Source: Misgurnus anguillicaudatus
Taxonomy: Eukaryota > Chordata > Actinopteri > Cypriniformes > Cobitidae
Length of the DNA: 64,000 bases
Assembly (NCBI RefSeq): GCF_027580225.2
Contig: NC_073341.2
Span: 11,008,001-11,072,000, forward strand
Direction: 5' to 3'
Below the pieces are notes generated by a model. That model saw nothing but the letters and a program-made list of their open reading frames with translations. It was not told the origin of the DNA and made no database searches. Of this stretch, positions 44,501-55,427 are shown in pieces. The position numbers were made by a program, and so were the translations under genes. Positions within the stretch are counted from its first letter, which is position 1. Every line of letters starts with the position of its first letter.

Positions 44501-44936
44501 TGTTTTATTCATTTCGGTCGCTTTTTGTTAAATTAATGGAGTCAAAATTTGTCTGCGTATTCTCCCGGTCAAGAAAAACGGCGGGTAAAATGTCAAGTAC
44601 ACGAGCACCACCTGGTGTGTCTACATGTACACGTGCATTAACAACACAATAACTGTATGTAATCAGCATGAAAGTCAGACGTTTTGCCTTAACTTGCATC
44701 TTACCTCTTTGGCGTTTCGCCTCATGTGTTGGATAAACATCCACCATCTCCTCCTCATCATCCTCCTCTCCTCCACATGGATTTAAACAACCGGCAGCGC
44801 GCCCGACTTGTGACGAAAGTCCGATATCAAGGACATAGTCAAAGTTCGGTACAGCATTCGGCAGAAAAAAATCCATATTTTCAACATCTGCTCCTTCCAT
44901 GTCCTTGTCGGACAATGGTGTTACAGGACGAAACAT
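38578..44936 (-). CDS. Pim-related Ser/Thr kinase with long N-terminal tail, copy A (789 aa)
   Basis: Nine exons, all GT-AG, join to 2,370 nt: 44936-44705, 42681-42517, 42122-42019, 41298-40350, 39995-39895, 39717-39667, 39547-39163, 39074-38925, 38810-38578. The first 483 residues are a disordered-looking tail with repeats of ADPAIPxxREVVDLA and Lys-rich KQKASKSR blocks. The kinase domain runs from about 490 to the end: glycine loop GQGFGGKV (499-506), VAIK lysine 521, alpha-C Glu 544, catalytic loop HADIHPGN (622-629), IDFG 642-645, and a final RPTLKQILDHDWF helix. The closest family I know is the Pim-related set (pimr) expanded in zebrafish. The catalytic loop lacks the usual Arg and Lys, and APE is not recognisable, so activity is uncertain. 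Copy A carries three extra codons (GYD repeated) in the activation segment and one more in exon 8 relative to copy B. Confidence 0.88.
39163..39547 (-). CDS. Kinase copy A exon 7: catalytic core
   Basis: Encodes residues 535 onward: TEVALMLKL (alpha-C), hinge LVLEYPLHSES, FHADIHPGNFL (catalytic loop), LKLIDFGAGRYL (DFG) and the repeated DGYDGYD. Nineteen codons differ from copy B and I saw no silent change. Confidence 0.9.
40036..40231. mobile_element. Perfect fold-back TTAA element, copy A only
   Basis: TTAAAGGAATAGTCTACTCA and its inverse are outermost, with TTAA at each end. The arms of about 90 bp are nearly perfect reverse complements around GTGCGTGCACGTAAGCTGAT. It sits in kinase A intron 4 and is absent from the matching place in copy B. 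Confidence 0.9.
40350..41298 (-). CDS. Kinase copy A exon 4: repeat-rich tail
   Basis: A single 949-nt exon encodes residues 168-483. It has an internal repeat: ADPAIPNVREVVDLASQSK, SDIPVGMDVPDLACPQSK, ADPAIPDAREVVDLADSQSK and ADPAIPDAMDGADLA, separated by Lys-rich linkers and two GKVES boxes. A later block is Asn-Pro rich (GGGNPDPNKAKNPGSKEDEN). Low complexity and charge suggest a flexible scaffold rather than a fold. Confidence 0.88.
43168..44403. mobile_element. Element in kinase A intron 1, GGGCTTGGGCG ends
   Basis: AGGGCTTGGGCGCCGCGTTG and its counterpart TCACGACGCCCAAGCCCTT are inverted ends. The same element lies at 57267-58023 in copy B, so it pre-dates the duplication. The 72-90 codon open frames it holds in both arms (MGAALHSGTWRPCWWPREC) differ at their ends and are not convincing genes. 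A later insertion at 43356-43824 is nested here only. Confidence 0.75.
43356..43824. mobile_element. Nested element with 4-bp CCGG duplication, copy A only
   Basis: TGTTGTGTCGAA and TTCGACACAACA are exact 12-bp inverted ends, flanked by CCGG on both sides. Copy B shows the empty site (GGGACCGGTATGTGG). 469 bp, AT-rich, non-coding. Confidence 0.9.
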
Positions 44937-45870
44937 GATGTGAAAAAATAACTGAAAGACTTAACTGTGCTAGACTCGGTTCACAGAGAGTTGAAATCTA
45001 AGTAAACTGTCTGTCTGTACACAGTGCGTCGAGCAGTTTAAAGTTGCGAACTTTTTGAAAGTCTGCAAATTCACTTGGTAATCTGTACAGTAGCGTTCAG
45101 AGTCAACCAAAGGCAAGCGTTCAGATCAGCCAAATGATACCGGTCTCATCTGGCTGAGCGTTTTTATAGGCACCGAGTGTGACGTCATAATGGTTCCATG
45201 ACAACGATGTGTTCTACAGTATGGTTGTCATGGAGTTTAATGACTTTGTTCTGTTTACAGTTCAACTGTGATGAGTTTTTATATATATATATTTATGTCC
45301 CTTGTGTTGTTTCATTAAAACAATTTACAACTTTTGGACTTTTTATTGTAGATATATATATATATATAATATCAAAACTCTTTAATATGTCTTACTTAAT
45401 GCTTATTACTACATTTTAAAATGTATTTTACAGAATGTATAGATTTTGTATTAATATTTTTTTTATTGCATGTTCACTAAACATTACAGAAAAGAAAACA
45501 TACAACACTACATAACATACATAACAGGGGGAGACGCATAACAGACCCTAATACATTAATACATAGTTTACACAGAGAAACAAAAAACAAAAAACAGTTA
45601 CATTTCCATTACAAAGCCACACGAACCAGATCATCATAAACTAGATAAGATTTTTCCCAGTATAAGAGATGTTTACTTCTTTTTCTTAATTTTGTATTCA
45701 TATATTTAGACCTATTGTGTTATTCATTTACAACCACTAGATGGCGCTATGTCAATTACCAGTAATGTTAAAAGAAAAAGAGCATTAGTCGAGAGTAAAA
45801 CACAGACATGCTCAGATTGTATGGAGATTTAATTTAAATCATTAAAAAGCATCAAAGGTCATATATTTTA

Positions 45871-46314
45871 ATGCATGATACACACGAAAGGTTTTTTCAT
45901 TGCTCAAAATCCTTCAGGCATATCAAAAAGTTAACAGAAAAAGGTCGAGAGATGCATGAACTCGAAGCAAAGAAACAGGAAAAGTCCTTCCATAAGACAT
46001 ATGAGTCCTGGAAGCAGGCTGCAAGAGAGGCTAGATCAAACTTAAAAACATTCTGTACATGTGAAGACCTGGATCAAATACAGCAGGACATTCAAGGCAG
46101 ACACCATTCAGTCTATCAGCGATATGAACCAATTCTGCGTAACCACACTACTACTCCAGACATTGTTAAACGTATGGATGCCTGTGGTGCACTAACTGCA
46201 GAGATCACTGATCTTGTCAGTAAACGACTGGAAACATTTAATGAAAGTTACAACGAAGAGCTTGTGAAGGAAAGAGTAAGGCAGGTGCTGAAAAATATAA
46301 TCTTGATATCTTGA
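45871..46314 (+). CDS. Open frame with long helical peptide in a TTAA-flanked insert
   Basis: An insert at 45935-46508 that copy B lacks is bounded by TTAA on both sides. It holds an uninterrupted frame: EKGREMHELEAKKQEKSFHK, TYESWKQAAREARSNLKTFC, DIVKRMDACGALTAEITDLV, KRLETFNESYNEELVKERVR. It is charged and predicted mostly helical by eye. It begins just after TTAACAG, which could be a splice acceptor, and reaches a donor-like AGA|GTAAGG at 46275, so it may be one exon of a larger gene or retroelement. The ATG at 45871 lies outside the insert, so the apparent start is not meaningful. It resembles helical leader domains seen in fish retroelement-derived genes; I cannot name it. Confidence 0.45.
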   Translation: MHDTHERFFHCSKSFRHIKKLTEKGREMHELEAKKQEKSFHKTYESWKQAAREARSNLKTFCTCEDLDQIQQDIQGRHHSVYQRYEPILRNHTTTPDIVKRMDACGALTAEITDLVSKRLETFNESYNEELVKERVRQVLKNIILIS

Positions 46315-46362
46315 TACATTTTTTTAATAAGGTCTATCTCTATTTACAGTTGTATTATGTCA

Positions 46363-46508
46363 CATTTAACCTTCTAAGACCTGGATGTCACATATGTGGA
46401 TACTTATAGGTATATGTAATACTTAATTCTGTGTAACTGGAACCTATTATACACAAACATGGACAAATACACTGCTTCATGTTCATAGAAAAATATTTGG
46501 TTATTATA
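46363..46508 (+). mobile_element. Left half of a piggyBac-like MITE
   Basis: TTAACCTTCTAAGACCTGGATG to TTATTATATTAA is a same-orientation copy of 55202-55347. The other half of that MITE lies apart at 46849-46921 in the opposite orientation. Confidence 0.7.
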
Positions 46509-46917
46509 TTAAACACTGGCAGTCAGTCAAAAACAGACATTAAGTTAGCTAATAATCCCTCATCCCTTACAGCAGTTAAAGCATCAACAGAGTTACATAT
46601 TGCTGGGTTTACTGCAGGGTTAAATTCACTAAACACTACTTAATATTAATTCCCAAACACATTAAAGGACATTTGACTGATGAAGAACCACCACAGAGAC
46701 TAAAGGGTCATGGTGGTGGACAAAATCCTGTATGAGATGAGAGGAAAAGATCTTAAAAAATGTTTCCAATACCAAAATTATTTTTTCTGCCCCAAACCAA
46801 TTTATGCAACAATCTCCTATCTTTGGTCAGATAACATGAAGCCTAAATTAACCTCCTAAGACCGAGCTTTGATTTGTCTTTTTTTTTCAGATTTCTACCA
46901 GCTATTTTTGGGAACCA

Positions 46918-47690
46918 ATTAACCTGTTAGCCAGCACTTCTATTTTTGAGCATTTTCTGAAAAATGACAACTCCAAACTAAAACATCTGCAGCTCTTAAA
47001 CCCTAGGGTCTATATTCAGAATTCTGGTCTTGTTTGAAACTAGACACTTGACATATTGTTGCCTGGTAGTCATGGCAACTCAGAGTGGTGGAGAAGCAGA
47101 GTAAAACAAGGTAAAATATACATTAAATGACTTCCGTTTTTCTTTGAATGGCATTCACTTAGCAAAAGGGGTATGAAATGGTCATGTGAGACACCTGGGG
47201 ACACCATATAGGTGAACTGAATGTCTGACCATGCTGTGATTCAAATTTGAGAATGATACTCCAAAAAATGTTGTTTCTGTGAGCTTTTATTTCAAAAAAG
47301 TCCAGGCGTCCTTTCAGAAAAAGTGCACTTGGAAACTCCAAATATACACATGATAACAAAATGACATTATTATCAAAAGAAAATGAGTCAGGACTACATA
47401 TGACATGATGTATATCAATTCAGAACTTCTCTGCCCACCAAAGCACATAGAAAAAACTATTTCAGAAAAAAACATTTGCACATTATAACAAAATACTTGT
47501 TATTTTGAATGTGGTCGCTCATGAATGCACTGCAGATTCCAGTCCTCTTCTCTGTCAGTCAGGTGAAGTCCTGTTTTACATCACATCACACACAAAGCAA
47601 GAGAGGATTTTAGTTTGAGTCAAAAGTTAGAGACATACAACTATTTGTATGAGAAACTATGATGTAATATACATGAACATAACACACAGT

Positions 47691-47764
<74 letters not shown>

Positions 47765-49074
47765 AATATATTTATTTATAATTACAAATGTCTTATGTTT
47801 GCCAAATAACCTATATTTCTCAGCTGGTAATACTCATTTTCCACCACATATCTTATTTTCTAGTTTTTAGTTTGTATGTCCTGTGCATTGGATTCCTATA
47901 ACGTTAGCTATAAATATGATGCACTTATATAACATGTCATAGAAAAACGAAACCATGTAAAACTCGTATATTCATCTCCAGTGTTACTTTATAATCAAAA
48001 CAGCTAACATGAAACAAGAAATGTAACGTAAAATAAATAATCAACCAAAAGAATCCACTTACTTTATCCAAGCGAGCGCAGCTGAGCTCATAATCCGGTC
48101 CATCTCTCCTCGACGACGCGGTTTGTTTATATCCAGTCTTGCATTGTTGCTCCGCGATCATGCTCTTTATCAACTTCTCCAAAACACCTTCAACACAAAA
48201 AAGTCATCTGCAGTCCACGATCCACAATGGAGATGTTATATCTAACATTTGAAGAAGTTTCTCAGCGGCTCCGGAGAGCCTAGCCGGCTGCTATGCTACC
48301 CAAACAAACAAACGCGGACGGAGAGGGCGTGGGCATTTCTCTCCATGCGCTTCTGTAGATTTGCGCAGAAGTACACTTTACTGACGTAAGTTGAATCCTT
48401 GTAATCGTTTCATGATTGGTTACTACCCCTGTCCTTCAAACTTTGCTCACTATGCATTGGCTGGCTTTGTTTTGGCGTAATCCAGTCAAAAGCCTATGGT
48501 GAGCTGAAGGACATCTAGCTCGGCGAATCGGGTATCCCATGGCATTTTGAGTTGTCAAATCTTTTCTGATTGGACAAAACAGAAAAATAGGGCGGGATAT
48601 TTATCGGAACAGTCTAAGCAGGAAGAGATGTATTTTCACTGATAAAAATCGATATTTGATAGAAAATAAACATGATCGACCATACTTAGCGGACGCACGG
48701 ATGTAAACAAAGGAGGATATTGCTGGATTTCTCACTATTTTTCATTGTTTTGGATTAAAACGTGGGATGCTTTTTGAAGAGTGGACCCTTACCTTGAGAT
48801 GTACGTTGAAGTTTTTGGGAATTGTCAGAAATGATCAGAACCATATGGCAAGACATGTGAGTACCCACAAAACTTTTTATATGCATTCCGTCTGCATTTC
48901 ATTTAATCTTATCCACACCAGTGTATTGATTGCAAAAATAAGCTCAGAACATGAATTTGGAGTGTTTAAACTTTCAAATAATGCAAAGTTTATGATTGTT
49001 GATTGAATATTTGATGTTAAACAAAGTACAAAAACACGTAAAAACGGCATCTAGGGCCCGCCGCCGGGCCGGTG
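46918..49074. mobile_element. Possible TTAA-bounded element in the spacer
   Basis: TTAACCTGTTAGCCAGCACT starts exactly at a TTAA where the inverted arm stops, and CCGCCGGGCCGGTGCGTGTTAA ends the stretch near 49082. These ends suit a piggyBac-like repeat, but the terminal repeats match poorly. Inside is a possible exon on the minus strand at 48068-48182 (KLIKSMIAEQQCKTGYKQTA with donor AAA|GTAAGT). Confidence 0.4.
47692..47762. repeat. (CA)n microsatellite
   Basis: About 70 bp of CA repeat. Confidence 0.95.
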
Positions 49075-49082
49075 CGTGTTAA

Positions 49083-49446
49083 GAATTAAGCTTCTTTCAC
49101 GTGAACTTGCTCTGATCTGTTGGACTGGTGGGTTGCTTATTTCTTCAGCTGGAAGTGGCATCTCCTCAACTTGTTTGACTTCATTTTCAGGTGGGTTTTC
49201 CATGGCCTCTTTAATGTTGTTTGCTTTTTTAAACTAGCCAAATTAAGCTTTAAGTGATATCATTCCCATCAGACCTCTAAAATGTAAGCACTAAAAATAT
49301 TAGCAAGGAGAATCAACACAAATACACAACAGTAAACACTTTTAACATTTAAATATGTCCCTTGTAAAAGATAAGAAATTTCAGTGTTTACAAACAGTAA
49401 GTAAATTAACTGTACTCTTTGTGTATGACTTTTCTCCAGGAGGGCC
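49083..49446. other. Gap, no gene assigned
   Basis: Acceptor-like sites (CATTTTCAG, TTTTCTCCAG) occur but no exon can be supported. Confidence 0.3.
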
Positions 49447-52386
49447 AAGCTCAAATCGCGGCAGCTAGTAGTGGCACTTCCGGCATCAGCCTCATTTTGA
49501 GGCAGCTAGTAGTGGCACTTCCGGCACCAGTAGTGGCACTTCCGGCATCAGTAGTGGCACTTCCGGCATCAGCCTCATTTTGAGGCAGCTAGTAGTGGCA
49601 TTTCCTTGCGGCAGTGTCAGCTAGTGGTGGCACTTCCAGCATCTGGCTCATTTTGAGGCATCTGACTTATCTTTTTTGTGGCACCTCAGGCATCTTAAGG
49701 CAGCTAATCGTGGCACTTCCGGCAGCTAGTGGTGGCACCGTTGCTGCGTCTGAAACCGCCTACTACATACTATATAGTACGCGAAAAGCAGTAGGCGAGG
49801 CGAGTAGTATGTCCGAATACATAGTATTCGAAAAACAGTATGTGAAAAGTACCCGGATGACCTACTGCTTCCGGATAGATTTTGCAGTGTGCATACGATG
49901 GACGCTTCACTATCCCATGATGCCCCGGACGAGGAGTTATCCAACGAAGAAGAAGAGGCACGCGGCTGTTTTCGCGCTGAAATGACACGGCGTGATGACG
50001 ACGTATGTCACGTGATGTAACAACATGGCGGATGTAGTACGTCCGAATCTCATTCATACTACCAGGATTCATACTATACAGTACCTACTGTTTTAACGCT
50101 AAGTAAGTAGGTACTTCATCTAATTCAGTACCTACTATACAGTATGCGGTTTCGGACGCAGCCTGTGACTTTTTGAGGCAGCTGACAGTTTTTGTGTCAT
50201 TTAGGGATGGCACTTCAGCGTCGTATATTTGTACCAGCTGTTTTACGCGGTCTTTGTGCTGTCGTAATGTTTGCGTGCTGGCTGTTAGTCGGGCATTTCG
50301 GGATGCCTCGGGTGCCACCGCTCTTGGCGCTGTGGGGCATTCTCGGCCGTCCATTTGATTCGCGCGGGGTGTGTGGGAGTGGGTGTGCGCGTGCGCTGGC
50401 TGACAGTCCTTTGTAGGTGCGGGCATTTCGAGATGCCACGGTTACTCTTGAGATGCCACCACACTGCCCCTCGGAATAGAAATAATAAAATTCTACTTTT
50501 CTCACTTTGTTCATCTTATCTTATTATTTCAGCGGGCAGACTGAGAAACACGTGGCTAAAATATTTCTAATTTATTTAAACAGTATTTTAAAACCACGAA
50601 GCTCCCCTCTCTTGCTAATAGTAATGCAATTCTCTTGTCTACCGGTGGGTGCCCCCAAGCACAAACAAGAGAAACAGCCTACCGCTTTTACTTATTTTGC
50701 CCCCTGCGAGTTGTTGGTTGTCAATTTTTTATATATATCTTTTTTGTTCTGCAGATTAAACTAAGTAATACAGATTTGTAAAGACATGAAAGTGGATAAA
50801 TGATGAAATAATTGTATTTGAGTTTAGTTTTTACACATAATTTTAATCATTTTAATTCATAATTTTTGTTACAATAGAAATTCTATTTCGTTCATTTTGT
50901 GCCCAAGAAAAACGGCATGAGAAACAAAAAATTACTTTACAATAAATTAAATCAAGATAATAAAATATGTATTCGCTATATGCAGTAAAATACATACAAA
51001 CAAACAAAAAATAAATTTTTTTATAAATTGTACAGTTGCTCAATAAACAGTATGAACGAGGAAAACAAGAGTAGCCTATAGGTAACAAGAAATTTGAAAA
51101 TAACAGGAATGTCACAGTAATAACTAATTGTTATATGATTCTGTGCCGGTATAATTACATATAGTTTTGTTACATTATCTTAATATTTTATATATTCTCT
51201 TAATTCACATGATACAAACCTGCACATTGTGGTGGTGAGGAGAATGAGAATGTTTCACTTACAGTACATAAAGTGACACAACTACCAATCATTAGTACAC
51301 ATAATGCTCTTTTTGCAATATCAATTGTGGATATGAAACATATCTTGGTTGTTTGGTCTGATAAACAAACTGTGACGTTTTTCTTTTACTTATTTTTAAA
51401 AAGTTTTACATTTACAACACAATAACTAAAAAGAGTCATTCAAAATTTATATTGAACGTTTATTCACACTAAAATCACAGGTGTTAATGTACACTGCTGC
51501 ACTGCTGGGCCTGGCGTACATGTGAATCTCCACCCTGTGTGGTCAAAGACAAGTAATAGCAGTATGGTATTTTTTATTTTAGAAAAACAGTTTAAACATA
51601 AAACACCTTATATCAGAACTTGATATAGCCTTGGCACCGGCATTTCCCGTTTGGGCACCTACCGGTAGACAAGAGAATTACAATACTGTAAGATTAATAA
51701 AAGAGGGGTGTTTCCTGGTTTTAAAATACTGTTTAAATAAATTAGAAATATTTTAGCCACGTGTTTCTCAGTCTGCCCGCTAAAATAATAAGATTAGATG
51801 AACAAAGTGAGAAAAGTAGAATTTTATTATTTCTATTCCGAGGGGCAGAGTGGTGGCATCTCAAGAGTAACCGTGGCATCTCGAAATGCCCGCACCTACA
51901 AAGGACTGTCAGCCAGCGTACGCGCACATTCATTCCCACACACCCCGCGTGAATTAAATGAACGGCCGCGAATGCCTCATAGTGCCAAGAGTGGTGGCAC
52001 CCGACGCATCTCGAAATGCCTGACTAACAGCCAGCACGCAAACATTACAGCACAAAAACCGCGTAATTTAACAGCAAACTATATATAGCGCAAAGAACAA
52101 GTACTAATGATGACAGCAAGCGCACACAATCAGTGTTAGTATCCACAAGCAGCCAATATGCGACGCTGAAGTGCCCTAAATGACACAAAAACTGTAAGCT
52201 GCCCCAAAAAGTCACAGTGCCACCACTAGCTGCCTCAAGATGAGTCCGACTCCGATGCCGGAAGTGCCAGGATTAGCTGCCTTAAGATGCCGGAGGTGCC
52301 ACAAAAAAAGATGAGCCAGATGCCGGAAGTGCCACTACTGATGCCGGAAGTGCCACTACTAGCTGCCACTGCCGCGATTTGAGCTT
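49447..52386. mobile_element. 2.9-kb fold-back element with minisatellite arms
   Basis: AAGCTCAAATCGCGGCAG starts the left arm and CTGCCGCGATTTGAGCTT ends the right arm. Both arms open with tandem copies of a 25-30 bp motif (GGCAGCTAGTAGTGGCACTT then CCGGCATCAG), continue through GGGCATTTCGAGATGCCACG blocks, and then a unique inverted stretch (50490-50660 against 51655-51830). The loop 50665-51650 is AT-rich and non-coding. No target duplication is seen. Confidence 0.75.
49743..50162. mobile_element. Nested MITE, GCTGCGTCTGAAACCGC ends
   Basis: GCTGCGTCTGAAACCGCCTA and GTATGCGGTTTCGGACGCAGC are inverted ends, and several TACTATATAGTA-like motifs lie within. It interrupts only the left arm of the larger fold-back, so it is younger than that element. 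Confidence 0.72.
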
Positions 52387-52521
52387 ACGCCCCGCTCCTT
52401 TGAATGCCCCGCCCCCAGTTAATGGAGTACTCGTTCTTCAGACCTATGGATTAATGGAAATGAAAAAATGACATAAATCTGTAAGTGGAAAAGTAATTCA
52501 TACGTGTGTGTTTTCTCCCAG

Positions 52522-52745
52522 GTTAGCACGAATGCATCCAGCATAATTTTGGATCTTTACCATTGAGGAGACTGGCTGACTGTTCTCAACCAACCATCAT
52601 TCACACGCTAAACTTTAAAGGTACCACATTGATTTAAGTTGTTAGTATACCACAGTTCTGTTAGTGAAACATTTATTCATACTTTTATGTTTTCTCACAG
52701 GTAAGTATGAACGCGTCTAGAGCAGTTTTGGATCTTTACCATTGA
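52522..52745 (+). repeat. Tandem pair of a 15-codon terminal exon
   Basis: Two acceptors 179 bp apart (TTTTCTCCCAG and TTTTCTCACAG) each precede a 45-nt frame with the same stop: VSTNASSIILDLYH (52522-52566) and VSMNASRAVLDLYH (52701-52745). The identical reading frame and stop, despite base changes, suggest duplicated last exons of a plus-strand gene whose other exons are not seen here. Confidence 0.45.
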
Positions 52746-52766
52746 GGAGGTTGACTGACTTTCATC

Positions 52767-53353
52767 TATGACCATTAACACAACAAAAACTAAAGAAATG
52801 TTACTACTAGTGGACCTATTCAGTTACTCATTATGCTGTGAGTACACCACAATTTTATCAGTGAAACAATAATGTTTGTTGTTTTCTCAATGCTTGGCAT
52901 AGACAAATGTAACCCTTTGTCATTTGGATATTTCATGGGAAAAGTGTACGTCTTAAACATGTATAAATGTTGTTTGAATTAAGGAACAGTACACTGATTT
53001 ATTAAAAGTGTACAATACACTGAGTCTATTAAAGTCATAAAGGAATACTTGATATATTTCATAAGGAATGTGAAAATCTTATATTAGTTTTGATGTGAAT
53101 TTGGACTGAAAAGCAAACTTTTGTTTTATGTTTAAAATAATGTTTGTAAAATAAACGATTGTTTAATAAACTGTAATGATTTTCCTCAAACGGTTTAAGT
53201 TGAGTTAACTTATCGGGTTTTACAGTGTAACAACAACAATGTACAAAATCAAATAGGGGAAAGCATATTTTAAGAAACAAAAAATGTCATTGGATCCCAT
53301 TAAAATCCTCTACAAATTTTTGTTGTGTCTTAAAATCCTTTAGAAATATCCTC
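52767..53353. other. Spacer, nothing assigned
   Basis: AT-rich sequence without supported exon or complete repeat. Confidence 0.35.
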
Positions 53354-53552
53354 TAATGAATCCTATAAGATTTTTTTATAATGGAATCCTATAAGATTTT
53401 TCTAATGGAATCCTTTAAGATTTTTCTAATGGAATCCTTTAAGATTTTTCTAATGGAATCCTATAAGATTTTTCTAATGGAATCCTATAAGATTTTTCTA
53501 ATGGAATCCTATAAGATTTTTCTAATGGAATCCTATAAGATTTTCTAATGGA
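53354..53552. repeat. 24-bp minisatellite, about 8 units
   Basis: Units of AATCCTATAAGATTTTTCTA plus ATGG are repeated head to tail with few changes. As 24 is divisible by three it makes an open frame of KSYRIPLE repeats on the minus strand, which is an artefact. Confidence 0.92.
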
Positions 53553-54120
53553 ACGGTTCCAAAATATGATAGAAATTCTAATTAGATTCCTGTACAGAAG
53601 AGATTGTAGTAAAACCAAGGTTAATTTTCGTGGTATTTCTAGTAACACTCTGGTCATACAAATGGCATTAATTTCACCAAAAAACATGGTTATTACACTT
53701 TTACTATAATAACATTTGGTTAATTTTCATAAGGATTTGCTAAAGTAATAGCTTGATCTGTGTTAATGCCCAAATCAAGTTATTTTCAATATTACTTTTT
53801 ATTTTTAATTGCCACACTATGACCAAAAGCCTATAAATCTCTATCACCTCATGTAAAATACTGTACAGTGGGGGAAATAAGTATCATTTAAATTTTCACC
53901 TGACTTTGTGCATTTATAATGTGTACACAGATATTCAAATTTGCTCACTGTGACTGTAAAACCCCTAACCTGAATCATGACCTTCTGTATTTGTCATGGT
54001 AATTTTTTATCATTATGATGATTATAACAGGCTGTTTCCTACAGGAAGAAGATAGATCCATTGCTGCCCAAGCTAAGCTTTTTTGACACAAGTGTGACAT
54101 CCCGAAAAAAAAAAAAACCA
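53553..54120. other. Spacer, nothing assigned
   Basis: No exon or repeat that I can support. Confidence 0.35.
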
Positions 54121-54560
54121 TTAATAACCGGTGGGTGAAGGACCTCCTCCTGAGGTATGTGCAGCTGTTCGGTCTCCTGCTACCTCGAGGTCAACGTGGA
54201 CAGGGCAATTCATGGGCAGGGCCGCCTCAGGTCGTTCACTTTCCTCGAGATGCGGCAGCCTGAACAAGCTGGGACCGGCCAAGAGAGGAAATGGTGCAGT
54301 AGACGCGTACACCTCTACAAAGCAGTGGCTAGTGATGAAGGAGGAGGAGGACATCACCACCAAGTCCCTGAAGTGCTTCAGGCGCTACATTCTCGATAGA
54401 GAGGTAGGTCACTGTGACTTTAAACAGCCTTGATTGTTACTAAACACATGCTATGTTAAGGCAAACCTCAAAGCTGAAACTTCCCTGTAATTCACAGAAG
54501 CCTCCACCAGATGCCACTCTTCCTGCCGCGACTTCCAGCTCTTCAAGAAGAGAACCAGGA
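54121..54560 (+). pseudogene. Exon-like remnant, GC-richer than surroundings
   Basis: Codon-like sequence reads KLGPAKRGNGAVDAYTSTKQ, WLVMKEEEDITTKSLKCFRR, YILDRE up to a donor GAG|GTAGGT at 54402. A possible next exon follows TAATTCACAG at about 54500 (KPPPDATLPAATSSSSRREP). Frames upstream are broken by stops. I do not recognise the product. Confidence 0.35.
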
Positions 54561-54564
54561 TCAG

Positions 54565-54720
54565 TCAGAGCTTTATTTGCAAGTATGTTTGCACATACAA
54601 GGAATTTGTTTTGGTGACAGAAGCTTCTACAGCACAGAATAAGTGTGACAGGATACAGACAATAAAAATAATACAATTAGAATAAATAAAATACACAATA
54701 TGCAAAAAATAGATTAAAAA
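54565..54720. repeat. Dispersed fish repeat
   Basis: GAGCTTTATTTGCAAGTATG, CACATACAAGGAATTTGTTT and GGTGACAGAAGCTTC form a repeat common in fish genomes, followed by an A-rich tail. Confidence 0.55.
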
Positions 54721-55201
54721 AAGAAAATATATATTTTTAAAAGACAATTTACAAGATGGTATGGGAATGTTCATCCCTATACCAAAGTTATCATCGTTGT
54801 GATATGTCTTTGAATAATCTCTTATTATTATCATCACACAGGTCCACGTGCTCATCTCCACTGAAGCCTTTGCAGAGAAATGAAACAGTGACTGCATGTT
54901 TGATCCGGTGGTGATGAAAATGAATAGTATAATAGAAAGTATGACTTCAACATGTTTTTGGTGGTATGGTACAGTGCTTTATATAGATTAATGGTACAGT
55001 CTTCTTTAGCTTAAAGGTAAATATAACAATGAATGAAGATAATTCTTAAACTGTGTTTAGATGTAGTTCAATAAAGTTCAGAGTATCAGTGAAGCAAGTT
55101 TGAGAGATTTCTACATAAAATCTGTAATGTAAAAATATAATCTTGAAGGTTAAATTTTTTTAATAAGGTCTATCTCTATTTACAGTTGTATTATGCCACA
55201 T

Positions 55202-55427
55202 TTAACCTCCTAAGACCTGGATGTCACATATGTGGATACTTATATGTATATGTAATACTTAATTCTGTGTAACTGGAACCTATTATACACAAACATGGAC
55301 AAATACACTGCTTCATGTTCATAGAAAAATATTTGGTTATTATATTAATTGGTTCCCAAAAATAGCTGGTAGAAATCTGAAAAAAAGACAAACCAAAGCT
55401 CGGTCTTAGGAGGTTAATTTAGGCTTC
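55202..55427. mobile_element. piggyBac-like MITE, intact
   Basis: TTAACCTCCTAAGACC at the left and GGTCTTAGGAGGTTAA at the right are exact inverted ends with TTAA outermost. An internal TTAA at 55344-55347 is the point where copy A's two halves are separated. Confidence 0.82.

Larger units (their letters stand above)
38557..46921. repeat. Inverted duplication, left arm (copy A)
   Basis: This block is the reverse complement of 55347-64000 apart from small changes and arm-specific insertions. It includes the whole kinase gene A and about 1.9 kb of its upstream flank. The partner arm runs to the window edge, so its far limit is unknown. Confidence 0.93.

Noticed and set aside
45871..45934. ATG and peptide MHDTHERFFHCSKSFRHIKK as a gene start
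   Set aside because: This part is in both arms, but in copy B the frame continues into unrelated sequence. It is joined to the helical segment only by the TTAA insert.
49614..52088. Several overlapping open frames in the fold-back element
   Set aside because: They are mirrored between the inverted arms, overlap on both strands and consist of minisatellite translation.
53439..53687. Open frame with KSYRIPLE repeats
   Set aside because: The frame follows from the 24-bp minisatellite unit being divisible by three.
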